The notes beneath the pieces are model-generated. The model saw nothing but the letters and a program-made list of their open reading frames with translations, made no database searches and was not told where the DNA came from. A DNA stretch of 64,000 nt from positions 47,403-111,402 of the forward strand of contig NW_005179132.1 in assembly GCF_000350225.1 (NCBI RefSeq), written 5' to 3'. The DNA comes from Chondrus crispus (lineage: Eukaryota; Rhodophyta; Florideophyceae; Gigartinales; Gigartinaceae). Both the position numbers and the translations under genes were made by a program. Shown here piece after piece: positions 40,231 to 51,272 of this stretch; position 1 is the stretch's first letter; the number at the start of each line of letters is the position of its first letter.

Positions 40231-43200
40231 CTATTTTCTTGCTACCCATTGTTCAACAGAATGTGGCAGAGTTCCTGTTGTGAGTACGTCGTCCATTGCC
40301 AAACATTTCTTAGCTTTAGTGAGTGTATCGGCTGGGTTGAATGCAGTGCGAATGAATCCCATCTTCTCGATTTCTCTTCTTTTGTAAGCGCCCTTCACAG
40401 TTTCTAAGTCGATCATAAGCCTCTTTTCGGCAGTGATGGACGCCCTTGTGATTATGTCGAATAGAGAGAGACTGTCTGTAACCATGGTTAAGGGTACGTT
40501 TCGACCAATAAGGCGTTGTAAGTCGCGCTTAATGACATATGACATGTCAAAGGCGTCAGCAAATGCCATGGTTTCGCCCCCTAATACTGAGCGGGCGACC
40601 CTTTTTGACTTATGTGACGACCAAGCCAGTGGCTGACATTTCTTGCTCTTGTCAATCAGGAAGACGACATATCCAAGTTGCGAAGTTCCGTCATGGTTAT
40701 TAGCATATGATGCGTCTGAATATGCGAGAAGGGATAGGGATTCTTTGTCTAACTTGGGATATTTGAGAATAAGCCCAAGTGTTTTTTTCAGGTACCTAAC
40801 TATGGCATTTAACGACTTGATCAGTTTTTCTTGCTCCTTATCGAACATTTCCTCCGTTACTTGAGTGCTTTGGGCTACTGCACAGTCAATATCTGGCCTA
40901 CTATTTAATGCCCAAGACAACTTGGCGCGTGGCGACCGAAATTGTTTAAAGGACGAATGTTTTTCAAGTATAGGTAGCTTCGAAAGGTAGCTCTTCTGAT
41001 GTACTTGAAATCCGTTTTCTCTGGTTTCAACCTCAATCCCTGCAAATTGGACATTGTCGTAATCCCTGCTTTTGCAATCGAATTTTTCCTCCGTTTTCTT
41101 TACTAAGTCCGAAAATTCATCGTTACCAGCTTGTAGAATGTCGTCCACGTATGTGGCACAAAGTCCTGATAAAGCATTTTCCATCGTCTTGTAGAACAGA
41201 GCTCCATCTCCCAATGTTGATTTCATCCCGATGTCCTTTAGAAGGTGTTCAGATAGAGTCTTGCCCCAATACTCGCCACTATCAGCGATACCATACAGCG
41301 GTTTTAACAACTTTATTAATTTGTCAGGGGCTAACTCAAAATTCCTTTGAAGGATTTAAGTAGACATCTCGCATGAGTTTGTCAGCGCTTTGGAGATAGG
41401 CTTGAGTTACACCTGTCGAGAACAGGCGAAACCCAAATACTGAAGCTAATCCGATAAGAAGTCTGACCGAGTGTGGTCTAACATTCGGATTGTTATGGAC
41501 GAGCGATGTTTTGAGGTTATCCCGATAGCCCTGGACCACAAATCTTGCCTTCCAGACTTCATTTTGGGTCCCTTCGTCTTTTGTGGCTAGCACGAAGCAT
41601 CCTCCCAAAACGTTGGCGTTTGATGGGACGTCCCATTTTAGGACTATCTTCCAAGTTCCGCGGTCTATGAAACCTTGGATTTCCGTCTTCTTGGCCTCCG
41701 CGAACTTTTCGGCTCTTGGATCACTGGATTGAATTACCTCCGTAATGAGTGTTTGACATTGAGGGGGCTTTGGTGATGATTCTGATAAGAAAGGAGAGAG
41801 CATCTCGTTGAGGAATTCAGAAGAGTCAACCATATCCGAACTCGATGTTGTTCGGTTATACGGTTTGACTTGTGTGGTCCCAACCATTCGTCGGGTCCTT
41901 CCCTGTACACCAGTACCTCTTGACCGGCTTGGTAGACCCGATCAGTAGCCTGGGGAATGTTGCGATGAAGTATCTTGGAAACTCTTCTCTCGGATATGAT
42001 AGCGTTCATTTCCATTTGGGCTTCTGAGAGTGCCTTCATTCTTTCCCGATGAGTAGAAAGGTGTGAACTAATTATTGGGAATCGTGGGATGATTCCGAAA
42101 ACGAGAAGGGATGGTACTAGGCCGTGTTCACCATTAGTGTCGTTCATGGCTTTTACGGCAAGTTTTAACAATATGTCAGGTGAGACATAGGTGAAGTCGT
42201 TCTTGATTTTTCGATAGATACGACGAAACGGCGCATGCAATCGCTCACCAATGCCTAGAGAATTGTGGGCTTCTACCCCTCATATCCTTAATTCGATACC
42301 TGACATGTCAGTGAGGTGCTTCCACCTCGGAGATGTAAACACGGATACAGCATCTGTTCTAAGTCTGTTGTGGTATCCAGTGTAGATAGTGCACCATGCT
42401 TCATTGAATGCGGGCCCGATACCTTCTACACTCTGCCCACATTCTTTGAGAAATGTTTCCGCAGAGAAACGAGTCGCGGTGTCGACCACATGAAGTATCG
42501 CTTCGGAATATATGAACATTTGATCAATAGAAAGCTCTTCTCCGAAAATTATGTCATCTACGGATGGTAGTGTAGCTTTGAAGCGGATTGGTTTAGGTCC
42601 TAGACGTTGAAAAGTGTCACATGACTCCGAAAGTTCTCTTAGTATAGATCTAGTTTGTAGATCTAGATCTGCGGGTCTCGCTCTTCTTAAAAGATTTAAG
42701 AGCTTGTCTTGGTGCGGATGTTGGAACCCGCGATGCAATCGGAGCAATTCTGATCTTGTAAACAAGATCGAATCAAGTTGTTTCCATTCCACGTATGCAT
42801 GTCCGAGCTTTCTTGAAATTGGTATTTCCCAATTAATGTCTGGAAAACAGAGTAGATTTCTTACGTTGTTGAAATACATTCTGCAGTCGTCCAGCAAATC
42901 GAGTCCCAAAAGCAGTGGGATGTCGGCTGAAACAACGTCAACTGGGACTGGCAAGAATGATTTGCCGGGTGTTGGTATGCGGATCTCAATAGATCGAAGT
43001 GAGCGTTTCTGTCCCACGCCAAAACGATATGCGTTGTTGTTGCGGATGGGACTGAAGAGAATGCCTGCATAGCGGCAGTACGCTTTTGCCTGGGGTAGAC
43101 CAATGACGGTCTTTTGTGCCCCAATGTCGATGCAGGCGCCATGCCAAGGTTGCACGCCCTGGTTACTTGTAGCGAGGTTGGTCTTCGCGAGCTTCTTGAT

Positions 43201-43302
43201 CTTATCATCGTTGAAAATGACGAAAATCTTCTCTTCCTTGTTCTTTCTATAAATCTTACTGGGGGTGGATCTTCTTCCTACTTTGTAAAAACACCGATTC
43301 AT
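40231..43302 (-). pseudogene. pol: Copia pol (protease-integrase-RT-RNase H), broken
   Basis: Starts at ATG 43302. Protease: ACIDIGAQKTV, a D-I-G-A version of the active site. Integrase: zinc region HRGFQHPHQD ... SESCDTFQRLG, where the last Cys is Phe; core D at LSIDQMF and RTDAVSVF, and E in VEAHNSLGIGERLH, preceded by an in-frame TGA at about 42280. A frame change follows at about 41.88 kb. Reverse transcriptase: WKARFVVQGYRD, then FSTGVTQAYLQ, where the first catalytic Asp (usually T-D/DVTQAY) is Gly; then one extra T in a TTTT run at about 41.34 kb shifts the frame; then ATYVDDILQAG with the YVDD box intact. RNase H: YSDASYAN, GETMAF and TDSLSLF. The frame ends normally at 40231. Confidence 0.88.
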
Positions 43303-43394
43303 TATAGGAGTAGTGTCGAAAACTCTATTATTTTCTTTTAATGTGACAAAACTAACTATTTTGTCTGTATTTCGACGGCGTGGACTACTCCTTT

Positions 43395-45025
43395 CTAAAA
43401 ATCCTCGAGGTCGATGTTTTCCTCATCAATCTCGTCGGCATCGTCTTGATTGCCGAACTGCTGTAGTCTTTCATACAAGGTCTTCTTCGTGGCTTGTTCT
43501 TCGGTAGTACTTTCTGATTCTTCTTTACCTTCTTCCCCTTCAAAGAATGCTTCATGGTCTTCTTCGTTGCAGAATGCATCCTCTGTTTGTAGAAATATAT
43601 CGTAAAGAATTCGCTTTGCCGCATGAGGGTTCTGTGTAAGCATGTTTGCGACATTTGTCGCAATGTTTCTGCCTTTAAAATTACAATCCCTTATGAAGTG
43701 ATCCTTACTTCCGCAATTATGGCAATTGCGAATTTTACCGAACTTGTCAAGTCCGTTTTGGCCAGGACTATTCTCGCTTGACCTTCGAGACTTATTTGGC
43801 GGGAAGTTACTAGGGGGTCGGTATCCTCTGGGGACTGAAGATTTAGAATTGAACTTGCGAGGTTTTCCGAAAAAACCTTGTCCCTCGTAGTAAAGACCAG
43901 GTAGGCGACTACCTTGCTCCATTCTATACCTTGCTCCATTCTATACCTTGCTTGAGGGATACCGTCTCGTTTTCGACCTTCAGTTTCCTCCTGTTGCTGT
44001 ATCCAAGCTGAATCGAGGTCTGTGAACATCTGCTGAAAGTCAGCAGGTTCGCTTGCTATCGCTTGTGATAGAGAATTACTAGCCCACTCATGGCCAGCAA
44101 CAGAACGGTACAAGTACTCCACTTTGTCCTCTTCAGAGCGATGGTTGCGTGGGCCTTGCTGGGAAAACTTGGTGATCGTCGCGCAGAATTCTTCTAAGGC
44201 CTCAGTGACTGAGCAGGACCGTTCGCGCATGGTTACAGCTAGCCGAAGACCTTGGAGGTATTTCCGCACACGATTTCGCCGGGTAATGCTGTTGAATTCC
44301 GTTCTCATCTTAACACAAGCTTCAGCGAAAGTGGGTACGCGCTTACTAACTTTGAGAAGATAGAACTTTCGGGCTTCACCTTCAAATATGTTATGGAAGT
44401 ATTTTAGCCGTTGTTCCTGGTTCAGCTCATAGTCATTAGCATCGTCAAGATAAAGATTAATAGCTTCATTAAGATCTTCACCTAATTTACCACTAAATTT
44501 GTCGTCACTTCTAAAGCGTAAGGCAATGCTGTGAGCAATCCTTCTCATCTCATTGTCCTGATGAGATGACGCGGAAGACGCATGACCGTTGTTCCGGAGC
44601 TCAGAGATGGCAGCTCCGCGAACCGAGCCCGCCATTACTCCTGCAGACGTTTCGGCTACCGACGCGGCTGTCGTGCTGCTCGCAACAGCGTCGTATACTT
44701 TCTTCCTGTCAGCTTCCGAATCGTACAAGGTGGCAGGTAGCCCCATAGTAATGCGGTTACTTCCCTCGTGTTGTGAGTATTCTAGTCCATTAAGAAGTAA
44801 ATAATCTCGGAGAATACGGTAGAGCGTGCTGGGGCCTCGTATATTTTCCTGATTATAAAGAACATCAACCGGTAAGTCTTCGCGTAAGCGTGTGATTAGA
44901 ACTTCACTCGGGGGTTGAGGATCGGCGGAGAGATGCATGAGGATGGTCGCTCTAACGTTGATTTGAGGAAGGGAAATGGGAGTATCGTTGTTCAACTGGG
45001 TGCGAAGGGAATTGACTGACGTCAT
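43395..45025 (-). pseudogene. gag: Copia gag, split by a 17-bp duplication
   Basis: Starts at ATG 45023-45025. The N-terminal 360 codons include a Gag capsid-type helical region (RLKYFHNIFEGEARKFYLL and later RVRKYLQGLRLAV). At 43919-43952 a 17-bp sequence is tandemly duplicated, which changes the frame; the C-terminal part (43395-43922) continues in the other frame with a zinc knuckle CHNCGSKDHFIRDC (C-x2-C-x4-H-x4-C) and a very acidic tail (ADEIDEENIDLEDF). Gag would package the element RNA. Pol begins about 90 bases downstream in a separate frame. Confidence 0.82.
43919..43952. repeat. Tandem 17-bp duplication in copia gag
   Basis: CCATTCTATACCTTGCT occurs twice in direct succession. The extra 17 bases explain the frame break in gag, as by replication slippage. 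Confidence 0.9.
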
Positions 45026-45085
45026 TATTGACGAGTTGTTGGGTTTTGTATTCCTTAATTGCTATCGGAAAGGGAATGAAGCGCC

Positions 45086-45601
45086 TTAGTTTTGGAGGTA
45101 CTTCACCTTGCGCCTATGTCTTCGGCTAAGATGGTGGACGTCAAGGTTGTGTTTGGTAGGAAAGAAGTCGTCGCAAGTCGTACACTTGAAAGTAGTGTTG
45201 TCTAGACTCTTGACTTTCTTCTGGTGTGGGCGACCTCCCACGTGTTGATTCCTCTAAGTTAATGTTTGGAACTCTAATCGGCAAGGTGTGCAGTGGAATG
45301 TCGAATATTTCCGACTTTTCTTCTTCTGTCGTTGACGGTGCTTGTCCGTGGCGATTCGATGAAAAAGATGGTTGACCTTGTCGTCAACAACTGGAGGAGC
45401 CTTCGAACTAGACGCGGGTGCGGGAGTTATCTCGTCTTCAGATTCGGTATTGGCTTCGACTTCGTCACAACTCGCTTCTTCGGCTTCGTCTTCTTTGTAG
45501 CGGTTTCTTTTCCGGCCGTCTTCAGCTCCCCTCTTGTGCCAATCCTTGTCTGCCTTTTCGATGATGCGATCGAGCTCGGGATCGTACGGTCGTTGTCTTT
45601 T
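45086..45601 (-). pseudogene. Two-zinc-finger family, copy 4 (stop in finger 1)
   Basis: A minus-strand frame open from a TGA at 45602-45604, interrupted only by a TAG at 45254-45256 and ending at TAA 45086-45088. No ATG is present, so the N-terminus is missing or on another exon. It reads KRQRPYDPELDRIIEKADKD, an acidic region, then NHLFHRIATDKHRQRQKKK (aligning with ALNIYRVATQRAR of copy 3 and ARHIARVAEQRAR of copy 1), finger 1 FHCTPCRLEFQTLT-stop-RNQH...H, and finger 2 FKCTTCDDFFPTKHNLDVH...H, both with C-x2-C-x12-H-x5-H spacing. It ends 61 bases upstream of the copia gag start on the same strand; whether it belongs to that element is unclear. Confidence 0.65.
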
Positions 45602-46561
45602 TCAGGGCATATAAAGGATTTTGGGCGATAACTTGGTAAAGGAGTGTGAAAAAAAGTTGCTCGATAAAACAAATTGAAGTGGATTGTTTTAATGATAAGA
45701 GCGTTGTTTTCAGATTGGGGTTGTCCTTGACAAATCAATTCGGAAGTGCTTGTCAGGAAAACCAGCTACAGTCTTCTAGTATCTCCGTGTTCTTCTGCCA
45801 AAAGGAAGCTTGTTTTTCTTGAAAATGTCTTCTAAAAATTCTTCTTGAAAGGCCTCTACGATTTAATAATTATGTCGAAATCTGCGGAGAATCCAAGGTT
45901 CGTTCAGATGTGTTGAGGATAGCGTTGTTGCTTTGGGATATACCAGGTTGCTGGTCTAGTTGCTGGATAGGGTGCTGATCTGGTTGTTCATCAAGCTGGT
46001 GGTCGGTTTGGTTGGCGATGTTCATTGGAAGGGAAGCGAAGGTGTTTAAATCTGTGAAGATAGATATATAGTTGGTTGCGTAATTGTGGTTAAGTGAAAA
46101 TGTTGAACACTTTCAACTCTCTCTGGTCACAAAGTAAGAGACCGTCGTCCCTCTGGAATTTGGGTGGGAAGCACAGTATAATATTGTCTTATCGCATGAC
46201 AGCATTGTTGCAAATCCATTTGCACGCCGCGCAGTAATAATTATTGTCTTGGAGGAGGGACGCAGTGCAAGGAGCCTTGAGAAATGTGCAAGGAATGAAT
46301 GTGGTCGGTGCAACGGTCCTAGGAAATCTAAACAATTTTGTTTTGCTAGTAAATCTGTGCCATAATCTCTGGGTGCAATATGCACCAACCAGTGCCCCTG
46401 GTAATATGCGGTTTCAAGAGTAAGCCATACATTAACAGAGGTGGCTCTCTTTAAAATGGATGATAACCAGAACTATAGGCATAGGGCGTGCTCGGCTTAA
46501 GCACGGATACGCACTCGTGCATGCATGTACGCATACAAAACATGCCCGCACCCCTTTGGCT
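45602..46561. other. Spacer upstream of zinc-finger copy 4
   Basis: No supported gene. A 51-codon Gln/Asp-rich minus-strand ORF (45870-46025, starting MNIANQTDHQLDEQPDQHPI) and a following Glu/Lys-rich stretch in another frame (VEAFQEEFLEDIFKKNKLPF) look protein-like and could be upstream exons of copy 4, but there is no way to join them with confidence. From 46.4 kb the sequence is degenerate up to the LTR fragment. Confidence 0.35.
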
Positions 46562-46991
46562 ATAACCGTACGGCCGGTCACGGGTTAGAAGCCCGAGCGC
46601 TAAGGGAAACCGAGATCAGTGATAGCTTAGAGCCGTAAAGGGAAGGGAGGCGAGTCTGCCTCCTCTTTACTGAGACGGGGCAGGTGGCCCCATTCTTAAC
46701 CCCTAAGTGGGACGCCCGGACAACTGTCCCGCTACAGTAGCTGTTACTTCCTGTATACCAGCTACTGTACACAATTAATAAATTTGTGCCATTAACTACT
46801 AATTACTACCTATAACCGTACGGATCACAGACGTGTAACCTTGGCCACGCCAGCGGTCGAAACATGTGTGACCCGCGGGTTATTACCGTACGCCGCGACG
46901 GGCGCGTGTACGCCCGCTCGATACAGTAGCACCCGTTCTCCCGTCCGGTTCACATTCCCCCGGGGTGGTCGTGGTACGCAATTGTGCTACA
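46562..46991 (+). repeat. Gypsy-B 5' LTR, partial
   Basis: Matches 54288-54590 plus 55217-55365: shared AGAAGCCCGAGCGCTAAGGG-like block, GACGGGGCAGGTG, AAGTGGGACGCCCGGACA, CACAATTAATAAA, CTACCTATAACCGTACGGAT and GGGGTGGTCGTGGTACGCAA. Its end (TTGTGCTACA) lacks about 30 bases, including the terminal stem-loop, present in the 3' copy. The 5' end before 46562 does not match the 3' copy. Confidence 0.7.
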
Positions 46992-48193
46992 GACCCCCGT
47001 CCTTATTTTGCGACACGTCCACGTCGCGGCCGAGTTCTGCCATGATCGGCTCGCACGGAGCTCTCACCGTACGGAAAAACCCGCGCCGACCGCAGGCGCG
47101 CGGTCGCGTGGCGGCCACCTCCACAAGGGAGGCTGTGGAGTTCTTCGGTATTTAACCGCACTGAATCTTCCCATGCGGTGGCGGATCCCCTCACGCTTTC
47201 ATCATCTCCCACAACTCACCCCACGACTACCATCATCCATTGTCTCCATCGTACATCATCTCCCGATTTACCCACTTTTCTGCGGATGGAGAACCACCGA
47301 TCGGACTGCGGGCAGCCCTCCTCCGACGCCCCCCTCAGAGATGCCCGCGTCAACCATCGCTTTTAATCCAGCGCGGCAGCAGAGTGACAGTGATCTGCCC
47401 GCCACCGCTTCCGCCTCTGCAGAGTGCGGGTCGTTACTCGTCCCTCTGAGATCCGTTCCGGTTCCCCGCGTTGGCGAGGCCACCGCGGCGACGCAGTTGC
47501 CCGATCGGGTCGAAGCCGGGGGCCCCTCGGTGGTCGATGAAGACCCGCGTTCGACACGCCCCGAGCCCTATGCGGGGAACCATCGTAGCGGCGGTCGGAC
47601 CTCCCAGCGGTTGGCTCCGTATCTGTGTTCGAACAGTCCGGGGTCTGTTGCCATGGGCCAACATGGATCATGGCTCGGGTTGAGGTGGGCAGAACCCCTC
47701 ACGGAGTCATCCGCCGATCTCCGTCGAAACCTACGTCAATGCGGATTCTCTGGACGCGGCAAGGTTCGTGGCGATTCCGAGACGGCGGGGCATTCGTACG
47801 CCCTCCCCTCCCGGTCTTATTCGACCGGAGAGCCGCTCAGCAGCCTGCAGGACGCGCTGTCTCCACGATTCTCACTGGTCTGTGGCCGTACCGGATTCGG
47901 ACCTCCTCTATGTCCGCTGGGCGGGTGAGGATCCATACCATTCGCGGCTGATGAACCTCTTCGGAAACTTTGCCGGGGATGTGGACCCTACACCCGATAT
48001 GCGGTTAGTGTCCTTCCCTGGCCCTTCGACCGATCGTATAGCGTCGCCGACCGCGTTTGGTGGGGAAAGAACTCGGCCAAGGAGAGTCGCCTGCGATGGC
48101 GCCGCGGGGACGACTAGGTGCGCATGTGGCACACGACGGAGTTTTTCTCAGTGCCCCCGGCGTCCCGGTTGCGGCTATACCGCGCCCTATCGC
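46992..48193 (+). other. Gypsy-B gag/protease region, not recognisable
   Basis: About 1.2 kb between the 5' LTR and the first RT residues. A 314-codon plus-strand frame (46984-47928) and overlapping frames are Pro/Ser/Arg-rich without zinc knuckle or protease motifs. Either gag is too decayed to see, or this is foreign sequence joined to a truncated pol; RT homology starts abruptly at about 48194. Confidence 0.4.
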
Positions 48194-51158
48194 TGCGTTG
48201 ACTTCAGAAGGCCACATGCCATCACTGTGAAGGATTTATATCCATTTCCATGGATGGATGACTCCCTGGACTCGTTAGAGGACGCTCAATACCTCAAAAC
48301 GCTCAATTGCAACAGCGGTTATCGGCAGATCCCCGTGGCGGAAGCCGATAGAGAAAAGTCGACGTTTACATGTCATGAAGGTTTTTACCAGTTTCGAAGA
48401 ATGACCTTCGGCTTGTGTAATGCTCCCGCCACATTCCAGAGAACACTCGATATACTACTATCAGGATATAGGTGGAAATGTTTCCTCATGTACCTTGATG
48501 ATATCATCATTTTCTCGAATTCGATTGAAGAGCACTCAACTCATGTTCAACATGGTTTGAAAGTCCTTCAGGACGCAGGGCTCTCTCTGAAGTTTGAAAA
48601 GTGTAATTTCTTCGCTGAGTCGGTCGACTATCTCGGGCATGTTATCCACCCTGGATTTCTGGTCGTTGCCGAGAAGGACGCTGATGCCATCAAGATGGCA
48701 CAAGAGCCGAAGACGCAAACTGAGCCCCGCTCTTTCAACGGCATATGCTATGTTTACCGAAGGATCGTACCGAATTTGGCAAGGACTGCGGCACCCCTGA
48801 ATGCAATTCTAGCAAAGGGGAGGCCTCTCCAATTTGAGAAACTATCCGCTGAACATTCCAAGGCTTTTGAACTATTGAAGACCGCGCTTGTAAGTCCTCC
48901 CATTCTCAGGCTACCGCGCTCAAATTTACCGTTCTCCGTTGACACAGATGCTTGCGAGGGACAAGTGGGCTGCGCCCTGTTTCAGACATATCCAGACGGA
49001 ACGCGCCACGCAGTGGGATTTTGGAGTCGTTCGTTAAATCCAGCGGAAGAGAATTACGGCGTCAGGGAAAGGAATTCCTCCCCGTAATTTGGGTAGTGCA
49101 TATTTTGAGACCATACCTCGAGCGGAGGCAATTAGAGCTCTACACAGACCATCAATACTTAAAGTAAATGATGAGTCCAACGGACGCCAGTGACAGGCTT
49201 TCTCGATGGCGTCTCCGCCTGTTGGAGTTCGATTTCACAATCAAGTACCGCCAAGGGGCAGTCAACTGCATTGTAGACGCTGTGTCAAGGCTGCCAACAT
49301 TTGGAGAGAGTGCTGTCGAACCTGACTCAGACATTCTGTGTTTCTGGGTTCAAGAAAACAGCAATTAGATGAATGAAGACCAAGATGACGAAGATGTCGA
49401 GAGAGAGCACAGGCGCAATGCAAGCACGTCAGACCTTAACGGCGTGGGGATCTGTTTCTTCAATTCCGAGAACATAGATCTAAGTCCAGTCCGAATCAAA
49501 GAGCTGGTGATCTCCCAAGCTAACGACAGATACTGTCAAATGTCGAAAGAAAAAGTCGACAATGAGAAGACAAATCGTTTCGACGTCGACGACCGCGGCC
49601 TCCTGGTCCGCATAGCCCATCTCGACGACTGCAGACGAATTGTCGTACCGACGATGCTAAGGCCGAAGATTCTTTACCTATGTTACTATACAAGAACATC
49701 CGGTCATCCTGGGGGGTACAAAGAAATTCAACACAATGCGACGCACGTTCTACTGGTACCTTCCATGGCATTGGAATGTCACGCTTGTGTGACACAGCGT
49801 GACTTATGCGCCCGCCAAAGAGTAAAATTGCACAAGCACTCAACGCTTTTGAAACCATTCCCCGCGAGAATACCGCTAGAGTTCGTCGCCATCGATATTT
49901 TGGGACTGCTACCACGATCGACAAAAGGGAACCAATACCTTTTGGTCATATCCGATCGTTACTCGAAGATGACAAGAGCGATATCGCTAAAAAGCATCAC
50001 GTCAATGACAGTGGCACTAGCATTCTTTGAGGGTTGGACTTATCCGTATGGACCACCTGCTTATCATCTATCTGATAACGGTGGTCAATTCGCGTCGAAG
50101 TTCTTCCAAACATTTGTCCAATTATGGGGATTCGCAAACTGTTTACCAAAGCGTATCACCCGCGGACCAATGGTCAAAAAGAACGGTTCAACCGAACCGT
50201 ATTATCAGGCATACGCCACTACGTCGTTGAACATCAAAAGAAATGGGATGAATACTATGGTCCCCTGACGTACGCGTACAACACGCAAGTAAATCGCAGC
50301 ACGGGATGTACACCATTTGAAGTTGTGTTGTCACGACCTCGAGGGCCCGTGGCCTTCGGCAACATCCCTGAGAATGTTACATTGCCAGAAACTCGAGGTG
50401 CCACTATGGGGCTGATGGATCATCTTAAAAGTCTCATGGACGGAACCACCGAAACGCTAAGAGCAGCTCAGGCACATTACAAGGAAAAGTACGACAAGCA
50501 TGTCAGAAAAATGGCATGCCCAGCGGATGATTGGGACAAAGTGTTCGTGAAAAGAGAAGTGCCGCGAAGTACTGAAAGTGGAGGGATTTACAGGAACAAG
50601 CCACAGACAAAAGTAGATGGACCACCTGAGCTCATTGGTGCAACATCACACAGTCACTAGTATTCGTGATGGCCTTACGGAGACAGTAACCAGGGATCGG
50701 GTCTCAAAGAAGAGCGTCCTTGGCCTGGCGAGAATTACAAGAAGAGTCGACCACGACAATGAGTCTGAAGACGTACCCCTAAACTGCATGCTACAGGCGG
50801 CAGGCAATCAGCGTATTATGAGTCTAGGAATAGTTCCTGTGATGAACATAGTGGTAGAAACACGTCAGAACATATCTGTCAAGAGAATCAGAGACCATTC
50901 CCTCGCCTCTGAAGATCAGAAATATTTGAAACGGAATACGCCGTGGACGGCAGAAGAAAAGAGCACTCATTTGACGCAATTGTCGTGTATAATGATCTAA
51001 ACCATCGATTTAGAGTCTGATGGACCAGTTATGATGAGTCGCGCGACACTTGGGAACCAAGGCGTAACTATCCTTTCAACTCCGTTGCCCACGATTTTCG
51101 TCGACTAAGCCGTCAGGTTTCAGAACACCTTGGCCGTATTCTGGCTACGATGCATTAG
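48194..51158 (+). pseudogene. pol: Gypsy-B pol, broken
   Basis: RT begins at CVDFRRPHAITVKDLY, lacking the fingers upstream. The first catalytic Asp of L-D-C-N-S-G-Y is Asn (LNCNSGY); YLDD is intact (FLMYLDDIIIFS). RNase H VDTDACEGQVG follows, then a frame change at about 49.07 kb, in-frame TAA at 49165-49167 and TAG at 49366-49368. Integrase core residues are present: FVAIDILG, LSDNGGQF and, after another frame change at about 50.14 kb, NGQKERFNR. A further change at about 50.65 kb leads to a chromodomain relic (FRV-stop-WTSYDESRDTWEPRRN) ending at TAG 51156-51158. So this was also a chromovirus, clearly distinct from gypsy-A. Confidence 0.88.
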
Positions 51159-51272
51159 TCAAAAGAAAGATTTCCTGGTATCTCAAAGCCTTTTACATAA
51201 ATGGATATGAAAAATGGTCGGCTGGAACTGTTGAGACAATAGGAGACGCTCAAGAAAGAGGCTGCCTACAAT

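Larger units (their letters stand above)
40231..45025 (-). mobile_element. Ty1/copia retrotransposon, decayed
   Basis: Order on the minus strand is gag (zinc knuckle), protease, integrase, reverse transcriptase, RNase H; integrase before RT is diagnostic for Ty1/copia. LTRs were not identified on either side. Lesions: a 17-bp duplication in gag, an in-frame stop in integrase, at least two frame changes in pol, and substitutions at a zinc ligand and at an RT catalytic Asp. The element cannot be autonomous. Confidence 0.9.

Noticed and set aside
45293-45631. 112-codon plus-strand ORF, Val/Phe-rich
   Set aside because: Antisense of zinc-finger copy 4 and its acidic region.
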